DNA of 64,000 nt from Phycisphaerales bacterium (GCA_003170415.1 PMZJ01000033.1:1-64000); one strand, 5' to 3'. Positions 25,651 to 35,722 are shown, counted from the first letter of the stretch. Numbers and translations are program-made. Notes: a model not told the origin generated them from the letters alone.

Positions 25651-26945
25651 TTTTCGTCTCCCTGGCTTTTGGCCTTCGGCAGGGTGAAAAAGAACGTGCT
25701 GCCCTCATTGACTTTTGATTCCACCCATACTTTGCCGCCATATAGCTCTACAATTTTTTTGACGATGGTTAACCCGATGCCCGTGCTTTCCGTTTTGTCA
25801 CGGGACGTCAGCGTTTGGAATATCTCGAATATCTTTCCAAAATATTTTTCTTTGATTCCGCAGCCGTTGTCGGCAATGCTGAATTTCCAGAAGCCGTTTT
25901 CCTCGGTGCAGCCGATTTTGATTTGCCCTTTTGGTTTGTCTGTATATTTGACCGCGTTACTCAAAAGGTTCTGGAATACCTGTTTGAGGCGCAATCGTTC
26001 GCCTCGCACGGTGGGCAGGGGTTGTTCGATAATGACTTCAAAATTGTCCGGGATGATGATTTCCCCGATTATTTCCGCCAAGAGAGCGTTTACGTCCACG
26101 TTATGCTGTTCCTCGACAACGTGTCCGATTTCGGCATATCGTAATATTCCGTCGATGAAATCGCTCATTCGCTTTGTCCTTACGATGAGCAGCCGGAACT
26201 GGTTGTTGCCTTCGTCGTCGAGTTTGTCGGAGTAGTTCCGTATTAGACGGTCGGCGATAGACCCGATGCCTCGCAGGGGCGATTTCAGGTCGTGGGCGAT
26301 AACATGGGCGAAGTTGCGGTGCTCCTGGTTGGAATTCTCGAGGTCTTTGACGGTTTTGTGGAGTTCAATGTTGATCTTCGCGAGTGTCTGCTCGGCTTTT
26401 TTACGATAGGTTATGTCCCTGAGGATATGGACGAAATACGCGATGTTGCCCGCGTCGTTGGTTACAGGGTCCGCCGATACCGCGATCCAGGCGTCTTTTT
26501 GAGGCACATAAAGCTCCGCGTCCTCATGCCTGTTGGTTTGCCTGGCTATTTTCAGCGGCCAGCTATCCGGAGGCAGGTCCGTTCCATAAAGCAGCGAATG
26601 TGTGGTTTGGCCCAGAATTGTGCCCGGCGATTTGCCGAAAAATCGCGCCGCGGAGTGATTGGCCTGGACTATTCTGAAGTCCTTGTCCACCAGCATAATG
26701 GGGTCCCGCGTAGCGTTGAATGTGGCTTCCCACTCCTGAATGGCCGTGATAAGCGCCTGCTCCACCCGCTCGTGTTCGCTTTCGAGCCGTTCAAGGCCCG
26801 CCATACGGGTGCGCAAAGACCTTATGTAGCTGAGCAGCTGCTCTTTTGTTTGCTGCTCCTGACACTGGTCTGTGTCCGCAGCGGCGTCTTTGGCCACAAT
26901 CGTTTGCCCGTTCTGGATTCGTTCTGTTTCCATTGGTTTAAGCAT
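25638..26945 (-). CDS. PAS histidine kinase (phytochrome-type HisKA), soluble
   Basis: A 435-residue cytosolic kinase: N-terminal helix (residues ~30-70), one PAS domain at ~70-185 (FNATRDPIMLVDKDFRIVQANHSAARFFG), a linker coil, phospho-acceptor His218 in HVIAHDLKSPLRG, and a HATPase domain with LLSNAVKYTDKP, DNGCGI and GIGLTIVKKIVELYGG. The HDLKxPL phospho-site is the bacteriophytochrome type, usually paired with Rcp1-like receivers such as those encoded on either side. A second in-frame Met (residue 5) is an alternative start. Confidence 0.9.
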   Translation of the reverse strand: MLKPMETERIQNGQTIVAKDAAADTDQCQEQQTKEQLLSYIRSLRTRMAGLERLESEHERVEQALITAIQEWEATFNATRDPIMLVDKDFRIVQANHSAARFFGKSPGTILGQTTHSLLYGTDLPPDSWPLKIARQTNRHEDAELYVPQKDAWIAVSADPVTNDAGNIAYFVHILRDITYRKKAEQTLAKINIELHKTVKDLENSNQEHRNFAHVIAHDLKSPLRGIGSIADRLIRNYSDKLDDEGNNQFRLLIVRTKRMSDFIDGILRYAEIGHVVEEQHNVDVNALLAEIIGEIIIPDNFEVIIEQPLPTVRGERLRLKQVFQNLLSNAVKYTDKPKGQIKIGCTEENGFWKFSIADNGCGIKEKYFGKIFEIFQTLTSRDKTESTGIGLTIVKKIVELYGGKVWVESKVNEGSTFFFTLPKAKSQGDEKCHC

Positions 26946-26952
26946 TATCCGG

Positions 26953-27396
26953 TTAGTGTTTTATCTCGGCGAGCAGAAGCTCATTTTCTGGCAGTTCACT
27001 CGAATTCCAATAAATAAAAATCCTGCGGAGTATCTCTACGAATTTTGAATAATCCACCGGCTTAACCATATAACCGGAGGCGCCAAACTCGAAACTGTCG
27101 AGAACGTCCTGTCGTTCCTTCGAGGTCGTAAGCATTATAACAGGTATCGTTTTGAGCTCAGGATGTGTCTTCATAACTTTCAAGAACTCAATGCCGTTCA
27201 TCTTTGGCATATTCAGGTCCAGAAGGATGACGAATGGTTTTTCCGTGTCGGGACTGGTCAGGTACTTCATTGCCTCTTCGCCATTGACCGAATTTATCAC
27301 GGAGTGGTTGGCCTGAAGGTCTCGTATCGCCCGCTTGACCGTCATCGCATCGACACTGTCGTCTTCAACAAGCAGTATTGGCTTTGGTTTTTGCAT
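26953..27396 (-). CDS. Single-domain response regulator (Rcp1/CheY-like) 4
   Basis: A 147-residue receiver: KPILLVEDDSVDAMTVKRAIRDL, VILLDLNMPKMNGIEFL, SGYMVKPVDYSKF. Overlaps the large sensor kinase gene upstream by 32 nt and stops 7 nt before the next kinase gene. The physical arrangement makes it the likely phosphate acceptor of one or both. Confidence 0.9.
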   Translation of the reverse strand: MQKPKPILLVEDDSVDAMTVKRAIRDLQANHSVINSVNGEEAMKYLTSPDTEKPFVILLDLNMPKMNGIEFLKVMKTHPELKTIPVIMLTTSKERQDVLDSFEFGASGYMVKPVDYSKFVEILRRIFIYWNSSELPENELLLAEIKH

Positions 27397-30300
27397 ATAC
27401 AGGTTCCTCTATGTGCCTGGGGAATGTGAAGAAAAACGTGCTGCCTGAACCGGGCTGGGACTCTACCCATATTTTGCCGCCATAAAGTTCGACAATTTTC
27501 TTGACGACAGCCAGGCCTATTCCTGCGGTTTCCGGCTCGTCTTGTCTGGGCAGGGTCTGGAATATCCTGAAGATTTTATCGAAATACCTCTGCTCAATGC
27601 CGGGACCGTTGTCGTTGACATAGAACTTCCAGAAGCCCCCTTGTTCGACGCAGCCGACCTTTATCAGTCCTTTCGTTTTGTCCATAAAGGTTACCGCGTT
27701 TGTCAAAAGATTCTGGAATACAAGCTCTAAATGTTCGTACTCACAGGCAACGCCGGGTAAACTGTCCAGGGCTATTTCGACGTTGTCGGGCGGTGTTATC
27801 CCGCGGATAATATCAGGCAGCATCGCATTTAAGTCCACTTGCTGCTCTTTTTCTTTGGTTCGCACAAGCTTCGAGTATTGCAGCATTCCGTCGATAAGTT
27901 TGTCGATTCGGATAACCCTGGCTTTAAGCAGGCGAATTTGTTCGCGGCCCTGCTCATCGAACCGGTCGCCGTAGTCGCTGATAATCCAGTCCGCAAGGGT
28001 GCCGATTCCACGCACGGGCGTCTTCAGGTCGTGAGCGGCGATATGAACAAAGTCCTGAAGCTGTCTGTTGGACCGGCTAAGCTCCTGGACGGCGGCCGCA
28101 AGGTCTTTGTTGAGTTTTTCGAGTGCCTGCTCGGCTTTTATGCGTTCTGCGGCCTCGAGTTTCAGTGCAATCATATCGGCTACGGAGGCCGCAAAATCCT
28201 GCTCCGCGCTTGTCCATTCTCTGGCTGGGCCGATATGCTCATGACATATTATACCTACCATTTGTCCGTGAAGTCGTATGGGGACATGCATTATTGAGTT
28301 AATATCTTTTGGTTTCAGATAGGACTCGGCGAATTCGCAGATGCGCATATCGGACAGGGAATTGTTCGCGGCCAGTATTCGGCTGTTTTCCATCGCTTTG
28401 AAATAATGCGGATAATCGCGTATTTTCAGTGAATGGCCGGCCTCGTGGGTCTTTTTGGCTTTGAGGAACAGGTCGCGGCAGACAATCTCGGAATTGTCGT
28501 GGTTAAAGAAACCGATACCTACCTGTGCAACGTTAAGGACTTCTGAGTCCTGCTCAGTGATTAATCTAAACAGCGAATCCAGGTCCTGCTCCGGGATGTT
28601 TGCCAGTTTCAACAGGGTGTTATGGTGGTGCATAATCTGCTCGGCTCTTTCGGTGAGCATGGCCTCTGCTTTTCTCTGCTCAGTGATGTCCGCATCCACT
28701 CCTCTGTATCCGAGCAGTTCACCATTTTCATCAAGTATAGGCATTGCGCTTGTGGATAACCACACCGTGTGCCCGTCTTTGTGGATGTTGCGGTTAAGGA
28801 ATTTTTGGAAGCTCGCCTTTTTAGCGAAGGTGTCATAAGCCGCTTTCGTCAGTTCCTCACGGTTTTCAGGATGAAACAGGTCGTAGAAATGCTTCTTTCC
28901 GACAATTTCTTCAGGGCTGAACCCCAGTATTTCCTTAACGACCGGACTTGCGTATGTGTACAGGCCATCCACATTTACTTCCCAAACCCATTCTCTGGCG
29001 TTTTCGACGACCTGGCTGAATCGTTGCTCGGACATCATGAGGGCCTGTTCGGCTTTTTTGTGTTCGGTGACATCGACAAAACTTTCGAGCAGATGTTTCC
29101 GCCCGTCGAGCGTTATTGTTGCAACCGTTTTGATAATCTTGAGTTTTTTGCCATCGGTGGTTAGCAGGACACGTTCGGCGTTGTCCACTCGCTGGCCGAG
29201 GTCGGTAATAGGACAGTAACCTTTTTCGGCGGGGCAGAGATATTTATGGCATATTGAGCCGACCAGTTGCTCCTCGCTGGCGTTGGCGAGATGTGCCGCG
29301 ACAGGGTTGGCATAAACGATTTTGTGCGTGTCGGGGTCGATGATGAAAATGCCCGTTTGGATATTATCGAGAATGGTTTGTAGGCGGGCTTCACTTTCCC
29401 GCAGAGCCCCCTCCGTTTTTTTGCGTCCGTTGATTTCGTCATTCAGGTCTTCTATTGTTTTCTTGAGACGCTGTGCCATTCTCTGGAAGGAATTGGCGAG
29501 TTGGCCTATTTCGCTGAAGCCGGGTTTTGTCAGGTTGGTATCGAGATTACCTGAGGCAATTTGGATGGTTGCCTTTTTAAGCTCTGCAATCGGAACAACA
29601 ATGGAGCGGTAGGTGATTGAGCTGGCCAGCAGCGCTATACCCATAACTACCAGTCCAGCCAGCAGCATCGTGTCTCTTAAACTGATAATGGGGGCGAAAA
29701 TTTCGGCGGTGTTGGTTTCTGTTACCAGAGTCCACCCAAACCCTTTGAAATCTTTGTATCCATGTGAATGGGCGTGCGCGAAGAGCATTCCTTTTTCACC
29801 GGGTTTTTCGCCGATAAGGTAGCATTTGTGTCCCGGCCTGTCGGGATCAACACAACGTGGAATAATCTGGTTGTTCACATCCCCAAGGAAGCCATAACCT
29901 TTTGTAGAGTATATTATTTTGCCGTTTTCGTTTATCAGGTGCAGTTGTGTTGTTTTGTATTCGGCGGCGAGTTTCGCTTCGTTGATAATATCGATTGTCT
30001 CTTTGATGTTCGGGGTCGCCTTGATTACTCCGATAAAGTTGCCGTTAGCGTCGTCGATTCTTACCGCAATCTCGGTGGAGAAGATTCTGGAGCTTTCGTC
30101 GTATGTAACGTTGCTTACAAACAGGCCGTCTCTTTTGGCAATCTGCCACCATTTTTCGTCGGCCTGATAATAGTCGGTTGTCCTGCCGGTCTGCGCTATG
30201 TTCGCACCATATCGATTTGTTACAAAAATTTCTCCTACCAGAGGATAGCCATATTTCTTTTGGTAGAATTTTTGCCGCGATTGCAGTTCTCTGGCCAGTT

Positions 30301-30664
30301 CGTTGTGGGTAAGTTCGCTGATAATGGGGAGGTCAACCCCCTTTATCCAGTCGCGGTCGATTTGTGCGATGTAACCGTTTGGGTCGGACATATTCTCGAA
30401 CTGTGCGTTTGACAGGGGCAGGTATTTTTGTGCCAACTCATCTGTTGCTAAGGCCTGTATTTCTTCGATTCGGGTATAGATGTTTCGGGAAATTTTATCC
30501 AGTATTTGTTCGGCAAGGTCGGAGGAATTCTTGCCGATGGCTTCTTCGAGGGTCGTTTGGCTTGTGCGCAGGGCGAAGTATCCAAGCCCTGCCATTAGCA
30601 GCGTCAAGCCGACGAATCCAAGCGTTAATTTGTGTCCTATTTTCATCTCAAATCTTCTTGCCAT
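27365..30664 (-). CDS. Large membrane sensor kinase: dCache - HAMP - PAS - PAS - GAF - histidine kinase
   Basis: A 1099-residue kinase: TM1 ~10-31, periplasmic double-Cache-like sensor ~45-318 (AVRIDDANGNFIGVIKATPN, YSTKGYGFLGDVNN), TM2 ~332-352, HAMP to ~405, PAS1 ~425-540, PAS2 ~545-665, GAF ~690-845, HisKA with HIAAHDLKTPVRG and HATPase to the end (GIGLAVVKKIVELYGGKIW). PAS1 has three cysteines in CHKYLCPAEKGYCP (C472, C477, C484), shared with the kinase at 42705. The Cache domain should bind a small ligand outside the cytoplasm. Start could also be the Met at residue 7 (30646). Confidence 0.9.
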   Translation of the reverse strand: MARRFEMKIGHKLTLGFVGLTLLMAGLGYFALRTSQTTLEEAIGKNSSDLAEQILDKISRNIYTRIEEIQALATDELAQKYLPLSNAQFENMSDPNGYIAQIDRDWIKGVDLPIISELTHNELARELQSRQKFYQKKYGYPLVGEIFVTNRYGANIAQTGRTTDYYQADEKWWQIAKRDGLFVSNVTYDESSRIFSTEIAVRIDDANGNFIGVIKATPNIKETIDIINEAKLAAEYKTTQLHLINENGKIIYSTKGYGFLGDVNNQIIPRCVDPDRPGHKCYLIGEKPGEKGMLFAHAHSHGYKDFKGFGWTLVTETNTAEIFAPIISLRDTMLLAGLVVMGIALLASSITYRSIVVPIAELKKATIQIASGNLDTNLTKPGFSEIGQLANSFQRMAQRLKKTIEDLNDEINGRKKTEGALRESEARLQTILDNIQTGIFIIDPDTHKIVYANPVAAHLANASEEQLVGSICHKYLCPAEKGYCPITDLGQRVDNAERVLLTTDGKKLKIIKTVATITLDGRKHLLESFVDVTEHKKAEQALMMSEQRFSQVVENAREWVWEVNVDGLYTYASPVVKEILGFSPEEIVGKKHFYDLFHPENREELTKAAYDTFAKKASFQKFLNRNIHKDGHTVWLSTSAMPILDENGELLGYRGVDADITEQRKAEAMLTERAEQIMHHHNTLLKLANIPEQDLDSLFRLITEQDSEVLNVAQVGIGFFNHDNSEIVCRDLFLKAKKTHEAGHSLKIRDYPHYFKAMENSRILAANNSLSDMRICEFAESYLKPKDINSIMHVPIRLHGQMVGIICHEHIGPAREWTSAEQDFAASVADMIALKLEAAERIKAEQALEKLNKDLAAAVQELSRSNRQLQDFVHIAAHDLKTPVRGIGTLADWIISDYGDRFDEQGREQIRLLKARVIRIDKLIDGMLQYSKLVRTKEKEQQVDLNAMLPDIIRGITPPDNVEIALDSLPGVACEYEHLELVFQNLLTNAVTFMDKTKGLIKVGCVEQGGFWKFYVNDNGPGIEQRYFDKIFRIFQTLPRQDEPETAGIGLAVVKKIVELYGGKIWVESQPGSGSTFFFTFPRHIEEPVYAKTKANTAC

Positions 30665-30680
30665 TCAGTAACTCAAATAC

Positions 30681-32291
30681 CTAAACCTCCGTCTCCTGGT
30701 TGCTGTTGGAGTCCTCTTCTGCGCTGACGGCAGCGGTTACTTCTTCCGGGGACGGCTCAGGCACTCCGGCTTTGGGGAATGTGAACAAGAACGTTGTTCC
30801 CTTGCCGATTTCGGATTCGAGCCAGATTTTTCCGCTGTAAAGCTCAACTATTTTCTTCACAACCGTCAGACCGATGCCGGTGCTTTCAAACTCATCCCGT
30901 GGCGCAAGGGTCTGGAATATCTTGAAGATGCGCTCCCAGTGTTTCTTCTCTATGCCGGGGCCGTTGTCGGCGATGCTGAATTTCCAGAATTCGCCTTCTT
31001 CGGCGCAGCTAACTTTTATCAGCCCCTTCGGCTTGTCCATATATTTGATGGCGTTGCTGAGCAGGTTCTGGAATACCTGGGTAATGCGGGTTTCCTCGCA
31101 TTTGACCGTGGGCAGGTCTGACTCGACGGTAATCTTTATGTTCGCCGGCGGGGCGAGCATATCGATGATTTCGGGCAGGAGTTTGTTAAGCTCGACTTCG
31201 GAAACGTTTTCTCTGACGCGGCCAACCCTGGAATACTGCAGAATTCCGTCTATGAGGTTGTGCATCCTGTCAACACGTTGTCTGAGAAGTTTCAATTGCT
31301 CCTGGCCATCCTGGTCGATTTTGTCGGCGTAGTCGGTGGATATCCAGTCAGCAAGTGTCTTTATCGCTCGAAGAGGCGCTTTAAGGTCGTGGCTGGCAAT
31401 ATAGGCGAAATCCTTTAGTTCCTGGTTGACGCTTTCGAGCTCCTTGACCAGTTCCGCTTGTTTGTGTTCCGCTTTCTCTCGCTCGCCTATCTCGGAGGTA
31501 AGCTGTTTGTTGGCGGTGGTAAGTTCAGAGGTGCGTTCCTGAACTCTTAGCTCCAGGGCTCCCTTGGCCTTGACCAGTTCGGAGTCGCGCTGCTGTATTT
31601 GTTCAAGCATTTCGTTGAAGGAATCGATGAGCAGGCCGACCTCGTCATTGGTGTTCTTGACCGCTCGCGCGGAGTAATCTTTTTTTTCTGATACGCCTTG
31701 TGCTAATTTTGCCAAACCAAGAATCGGTTCGGAAATTAAACGCTGAAGTCGCGACGAGATAACATAGGCGGCCAGGGCAGCCAGCAACAGGATTGCAATG
31801 GTGTTTACGGCGTTGCGTTTTAACGCCGCGTACATAGAGCTTAGGTTGGACCGCAGGCATACAGTGCCTATTCTCTGGTTGTCGAGCACTATTGGCTCGA
31901 AAACGGTCAACAGGTTGGTTGAGAAGTTGTGCCCCGGTTCTTTGACCGGGATTGCCAGTTGGGTTTTTTCGGCTTCGGTTCGTGCGTAGCTGACGAATAC
32001 ATCACCGTTTTTCTTATAGACGCAGCCGAAGACGATTGAGGAGTCGGCTTTGAGGGCTTTTAACGTTTTATCCGCGTCCCCTGCGTCTTCGAATGTTAAC
32101 GCGGCTCTGCAGTTGTCGGCGGTAATTTGTGCCTCGGTCAGAAGCTTTTCCACCAGGTTACTTCGCAGGCCTTGCCACTCCCAGAACACGAATGCACCGC
32201 CCACCACCGTCAGCGCCAACATACAGGTGAGCATAACGATGGCTATCAACTTGTTCCTAATTTTCATATTACGGACAGGAAGCGTAATCAT
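30681..32291 (-). CDS. Membrane histidine kinase: CHASE8-like sensor - HAMP - kinase
   Basis: A 536-residue kinase: TM1 ~13-37, short periplasmic domain ~41-160 (EAQITADNCRAALTFEDAGDADKTL, CHASE8-like), TM2 ~163-182, HAMP ~180-235, coiled coil, His301 in YIASHDLKAPLRA, HATPase with LLSNAIKYMDKP, DNGPGIEK, GIGLTVVKKIV. The ATG at 32291 overlaps the YfiR-like stop in an ATGA junction and has AGGAGG 5 nt upstream, a strong site that fixes the start. CHASE8 sensors and YfiR proteins commonly occur together (as in YfiN/YfiR), so the YfiR-like neighbour may control this kinase from the periplasm. Confidence 0.9.
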   Translation of the reverse strand: MITLPVRNMKIRNKLIAIVMLTCMLALTVVGGAFVFWEWQGLRSNLVEKLLTEAQITADNCRAALTFEDAGDADKTLKALKADSSIVFGCVYKKNGDVFVSYARTEAEKTQLAIPVKEPGHNFSTNLLTVFEPIVLDNQRIGTVCLRSNLSSMYAALKRNAVNTIAILLLAALAAYVISSRLQRLISEPILGLAKLAQGVSEKKDYSARAVKNTNDEVGLLIDSFNEMLEQIQQRDSELVKAKGALELRVQERTSELTTANKQLTSEIGEREKAEHKQAELVKELESVNQELKDFAYIASHDLKAPLRAIKTLADWISTDYADKIDQDGQEQLKLLRQRVDRMHNLIDGILQYSRVGRVRENVSEVELNKLLPEIIDMLAPPANIKITVESDLPTVKCEETRITQVFQNLLSNAIKYMDKPKGLIKVSCAEEGEFWKFSIADNGPGIEKKHWERIFKIFQTLAPRDEFESTGIGLTVVKKIVELYSGKIWLESEIGKGTTFLFTFPKAGVPEPSPEEVTAAVSAEEDSNSNQETEV

Positions 32292-33220
32292 TTGGCCTCC
32301 TGCTGGACAGCATTATTATGGCTTGTTACATCCGCCCCGTCCTTGACCACCCTTTTCGCAAGACGCAGAAGCTGAGACCTGATTTTAAGTCCAGCCTTTT
32401 CGGAGGCGGTCAGATTTATGTCGAAGCGAACCTTATTGTCTTCGATAACAAAGTTTACGATACTGCCCGCATCGAAAAACTCCCGTGTGTCCGATACCGT
32501 AAGGACGCCCTGGTCTTTCACAAGGTCGATTATCTCGTTGACGGTTTTTTTCTCCGACGGGCAGATAAACAGCAAATGGCATCTCTTGAGGTTTTCCATT
32601 TGCCCGTTGGCGATGGTATCGATGATTGTCTTTATATCCCCTGCTTTTGACGGGTCGGCAAGCAGAAATCCCCGCTTTTTAAGCTCTTCGATTTTCTTTT
32701 CGCGGGCAGATGTGTCGGTTATACCCTTCAATTCATCGAACTCATCCGCCGGCGTTATAACGATTTTGCCGTCATTGCCTCTGTATATAATCTGACTTTT
32801 CGACAGGGCCTTAATCTTGTTAGTTAGCTCTGTTTTGTCCTTCTCGATGGCCTCTTTGAGCTGCTGAAAACCATCAAAATGCTTTATTACCACCTCATGG
32901 TCTTCGACTTTTTTGTCATTGAGAATATCGGCGGCTGAACCAAAGGGGTCCTGGCCGATGATGCCGATGATTATCTGGTTGCCGTCACTCGCCATTTTTT
33001 CTGCAGGCCAGTCGACGAATTTCAGGAAATTGTACATAAAGGCGGCTTTGACCTCATATTCTTTGTACTGGGTGGACTTGAATTCCGGATATGCATCGGC
33101 CACCAAAAGGCAGGAGAGCAATACGAGGATTGGTCCAAGTAGTCGGCTAATGCGACCGGCCCCCCCGTGCATCAGCCACGGTTGGGTATCGACCGTGTTA
33201 GCATGTCTTTCTTGAGTCAT
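32288..33220 (-). CDS. YfiR-family periplasmic protein with long insertion
   Basis: A 310-residue protein with an uncleaved-looking or late signal segment (LLGPILVLLSCLLVADAYP) followed by the YfiR (DUF4154) hallmarks: EYEVKAAFMYNFLKFVDWP, IIIGIIGQDPFG, then CHLLFICPSEKKTV, GVLTVSDTREFFDAGSIVNFV and KVRFDINLTASEKAGLKIRSQLLRLA. YfiR proteins are about 170-190 aa; here ~95 charged residues (about 112-205: TELTNKIKALSKSQ...LLADPSKAGDIKTI) are inserted mid-domain. In Pseudomonas YfiR represses the CHASE8 protein YfiN. ATG at 33220 with AGGAG upstream is preferred over a TTG at 33241. Confidence 0.88.
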   Translation of the reverse strand: MTQERHANTVDTQPWLMHGGAGRISRLLGPILVLLSCLLVADAYPEFKSTQYKEYEVKAAFMYNFLKFVDWPAEKMASDGNQIIIGIIGQDPFGSAADILNDKKVEDHEVVIKHFDGFQQLKEAIEKDKTELTNKIKALSKSQIIYRGNDGKIVITPADEFDELKGITDTSAREKKIEELKKRGFLLADPSKAGDIKTIIDTIANGQMENLKRCHLLFICPSEKKTVNEIIDLVKDQGVLTVSDTREFFDAGSIVNFVIEDNKVRFDINLTASEKAGLKIRSQLLRLAKRVVKDGADVTSHNNAVQQEAK

Positions 33221-33258
33221 CGGAGCATATCTCCTGTTCAATCGTTCCCAATTTCAGT

Positions 33259-35574
33259 TTAGAATTTATATGTTACCGAAACTCCGACAGCCACCGCTTC
33301 GTCGCGATAATCGGGGTCACTCATGTAGTTACGCTTGTTGAGGTCCATGTTGAAAAGGCCAAGCAGGTTGTAGCCGGTGATGCCGATGGTGAGGTTTTTG
33401 CTCGCTTTATACTGTAGGCCGAGGTCTAAATAATAGTCGCCGCGATAGGCCTTTTCCCACCCCGGTTCGACAATGGCGTCTGCTCCGGCGAGGCTGGCCT
33501 GGTATTTGTTTACGTCCTTCAGCCCAGGAAATCCCCAGTAGATACGCAATGACCCATCAAGAGTCCATTTGTCATCGAGCTTCTGTTGAGCAGTTAACTT
33601 GGTAATGTTGTTGGCCCAGTTAGCCAGGTCATCACCATAACCGTATGGCGAAGCGGTGATGATGGTAGAGTCTGCGCCTGGCGCCAGTTTGAAGTCAATA
33701 AGTTTTGTATATCCGTGCGAGATGGTCAGACGGGTTTTCTCGGTGTGGTAAGATGCCTCAAGTTCGACACCCCAGTCCTTCTGTGTGCCTACGGTGACAT
33801 TTTGGCTGGTAGCGCTGTCATAAGAGATGCGTTCGAAACTGTAGTGCAGGAATAACGATGCGGCCAGGTCAAGGTTTTTGCTTTGCTGCCTTTCATAACG
33901 CAACTCTACGCTGTCGAGTTCTTCCGGCTTGCTATTGCCACCGTTGGCGTCGGCCTGTGCCTTCATTTCCTCTTCAAAGTTTGCACGCACCGACCGCGAC
34001 CATATCAATTTGTATGCGTCTATGGCGGTAGGTGTGTACACGATTGCCGCACGAGGAGAGAACATGTAGTCGGTATATGTGTGCTTGTCGAGTCGTGCGC
34101 CGAGGAAGGTCGTCCATTTGTCGTTGATAGTCCACTGATGCTCGCCTAACAGTGAATACATATTGGTTGACCACTTGGGCATAGGATTTAGCACTGTGTC
34201 CTGCGGGCTTTCAACGGGCCACAGGGAGCTGTTCAGACCAAGCACGGAATGTGTAAGCTCGGTGCCGAAGGCAATTTTGTGCTGGTCATTGATTTGCCAT
34301 TTTAATATTGCCTTACCAGTGTATTTGTCCTCACGGTAGTCCTCAGAATAAAGGGCGACAGGGGTGGACTTACCTAATACTCGTATCATATCTAACGTGT
34401 CATAGCTGCCTGAGTAATCAATGTCGATGTTATTGGTCAGCTCCTGTTTATATCCTATATAGCCGGTCATCTGTTGATAGCCGTAAGCTTGGACTTGCAT
34501 AGCAGGAACAGAAGTGAGGGTGGGATAGGGCCAAGTACTCCAATCTATACGACTACCCGGGTCCCAGACGTCGATCCAGCCAAACGGAGGCAAGGCGACG
34601 TCCCTGGTGTACCAGTCAAGCTGTTGGCCGCCGCGCGTGTAGCGGGCCCAGATGTCCCAGTTGCCTCTCGTTATCTGGGTGTACAGCTTTACCGGCGAAA
34701 AGCCATCGGTCTCTTCGCCGTTATTAGTGACTGGCCCCGTAAACGGCTGGCCGGCTTTGGTCCCCTCGCCGGGGTAGTACCAGTTTTGACCCGAATACCC
34801 ATCTGCCGCTATATTGTATTGTGACCCGGAGGGCATGTCAACAGCGTAGATTTGAGGAGAGTTTTGTTTATTAGCGCCTCGAGAATCACCGATGCCAGCG
34901 TATATGAATAGGCCTCCATCGTTGTCGTCGAATTTCTGGCCGTGTTTAAACTCACCTGTATAAAATTCATCGACGGCGCCCAAACGGCTGGTAAATTCTG
35001 TGCCTTGGAATGTCCCGATGTTGTAAGTAATAATGTTAATAACCATCGACACGGCGCCGGGGCCGTACAGGGCTGAGCCGGGACCGCGAATGACGTCAAT
35101 GTGATGGATGTCGCCGAGCAGCGGCAGGTCTCGCTCGCTCGATGCCCCGTAGTGGGTGGTATCATTCATAACAGTTCCGTTAACCAGCAGCAGATATTTA
35201 TCGTCACGGTCGTTAATAATCCCGCGCAGCCCCATATGGTCGGATTCGTAGTGGTGTTGTATTACTTGCAGGTTGGGGACGTAAATATCGAGCAACTCAA
35301 ACAAGCTGCGTGCGCCGGAGGCCTTGATATCCTCCGCAGTGACTACCGTCATCGCTGCCGGGACAAGATGCGGCTTGGTATCCGTCAGCGTTGCGGTTGA
35401 CGCGACATCGATGTTCATCAGGTCCTGCAGGGACATCTCAGTCAGGTCTGCGCTTGGTTTGGAACCCCCTTGTTCCTGTGCAAATGTTCGCACACCAACG
35501 GCCAGTATCATCACAAGAACGAAAAGCGGCAGCGAAGGCCATTTTACCGATAGCTGTTTATTATGCGTCTTCAT
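33259..35574 (-). CDS. TonB-dependent outer-membrane receptor 2
   Basis: A 771-residue receptor with signal peptide (LPLFVLVMILAVGVRTFAQ), a TonB-box-like start of the mature chain (DLTEMSLQDLMNIDVAST), a plug domain (MTVVTAEDIKASGARSLFELLDIYVPNLQV; VIRGPGSALYGPGAVSMVINIIT) and a 22-strand barrel ending in aromatic F (VGVSVTYKF). It lies 148 nt downstream of a close paralogue on the same strand, and 38 nt upstream of the YfiR-like gene. Cargo unknown; no Fur or riboswitch element was recognised nearby. Confidence 0.92.
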   Translation of the reverse strand: MKTHNKQLSVKWPSLPLFVLVMILAVGVRTFAQEQGGSKPSADLTEMSLQDLMNIDVASTATLTDTKPHLVPAAMTVVTAEDIKASGARSLFELLDIYVPNLQVIQHHYESDHMGLRGIINDRDDKYLLLVNGTVMNDTTHYGASSERDLPLLGDIHHIDVIRGPGSALYGPGAVSMVINIITYNIGTFQGTEFTSRLGAVDEFYTGEFKHGQKFDDNDGGLFIYAGIGDSRGANKQNSPQIYAVDMPSGSQYNIAADGYSGQNWYYPGEGTKAGQPFTGPVTNNGEETDGFSPVKLYTQITRGNWDIWARYTRGGQQLDWYTRDVALPPFGWIDVWDPGSRIDWSTWPYPTLTSVPAMQVQAYGYQQMTGYIGYKQELTNNIDIDYSGSYDTLDMIRVLGKSTPVALYSEDYREDKYTGKAILKWQINDQHKIAFGTELTHSVLGLNSSLWPVESPQDTVLNPMPKWSTNMYSLLGEHQWTINDKWTTFLGARLDKHTYTDYMFSPRAAIVYTPTAIDAYKLIWSRSVRANFEEEMKAQADANGGNSKPEELDSVELRYERQQSKNLDLAASLFLHYSFERISYDSATSQNVTVGTQKDWGVELEASYHTEKTRLTISHGYTKLIDFKLAPGADSTIITASPYGYGDDLANWANNITKLTAQQKLDDKWTLDGSLRIYWGFPGLKDVNKYQASLAGADAIVEPGWEKAYRGDYYLDLGLQYKASKNLTIGITGYNLLGLFNMDLNKRNYMSDPDYRDEAVAVGVSVTYKF

Positions 35575-35722
35575 AAATACTGCTCCATAAATAATTAATG
35601 GTCGTCCCCATAATTAAGGTTTGGTATGAACGGTTTTCCGTGCATGCCAGCCGTGATTGGTTTGCTTGTCTTTCTTGGTTCATCGTAATATCTCCATCGG
35701 GTCTATTGGCTTCCCGGTTCAG

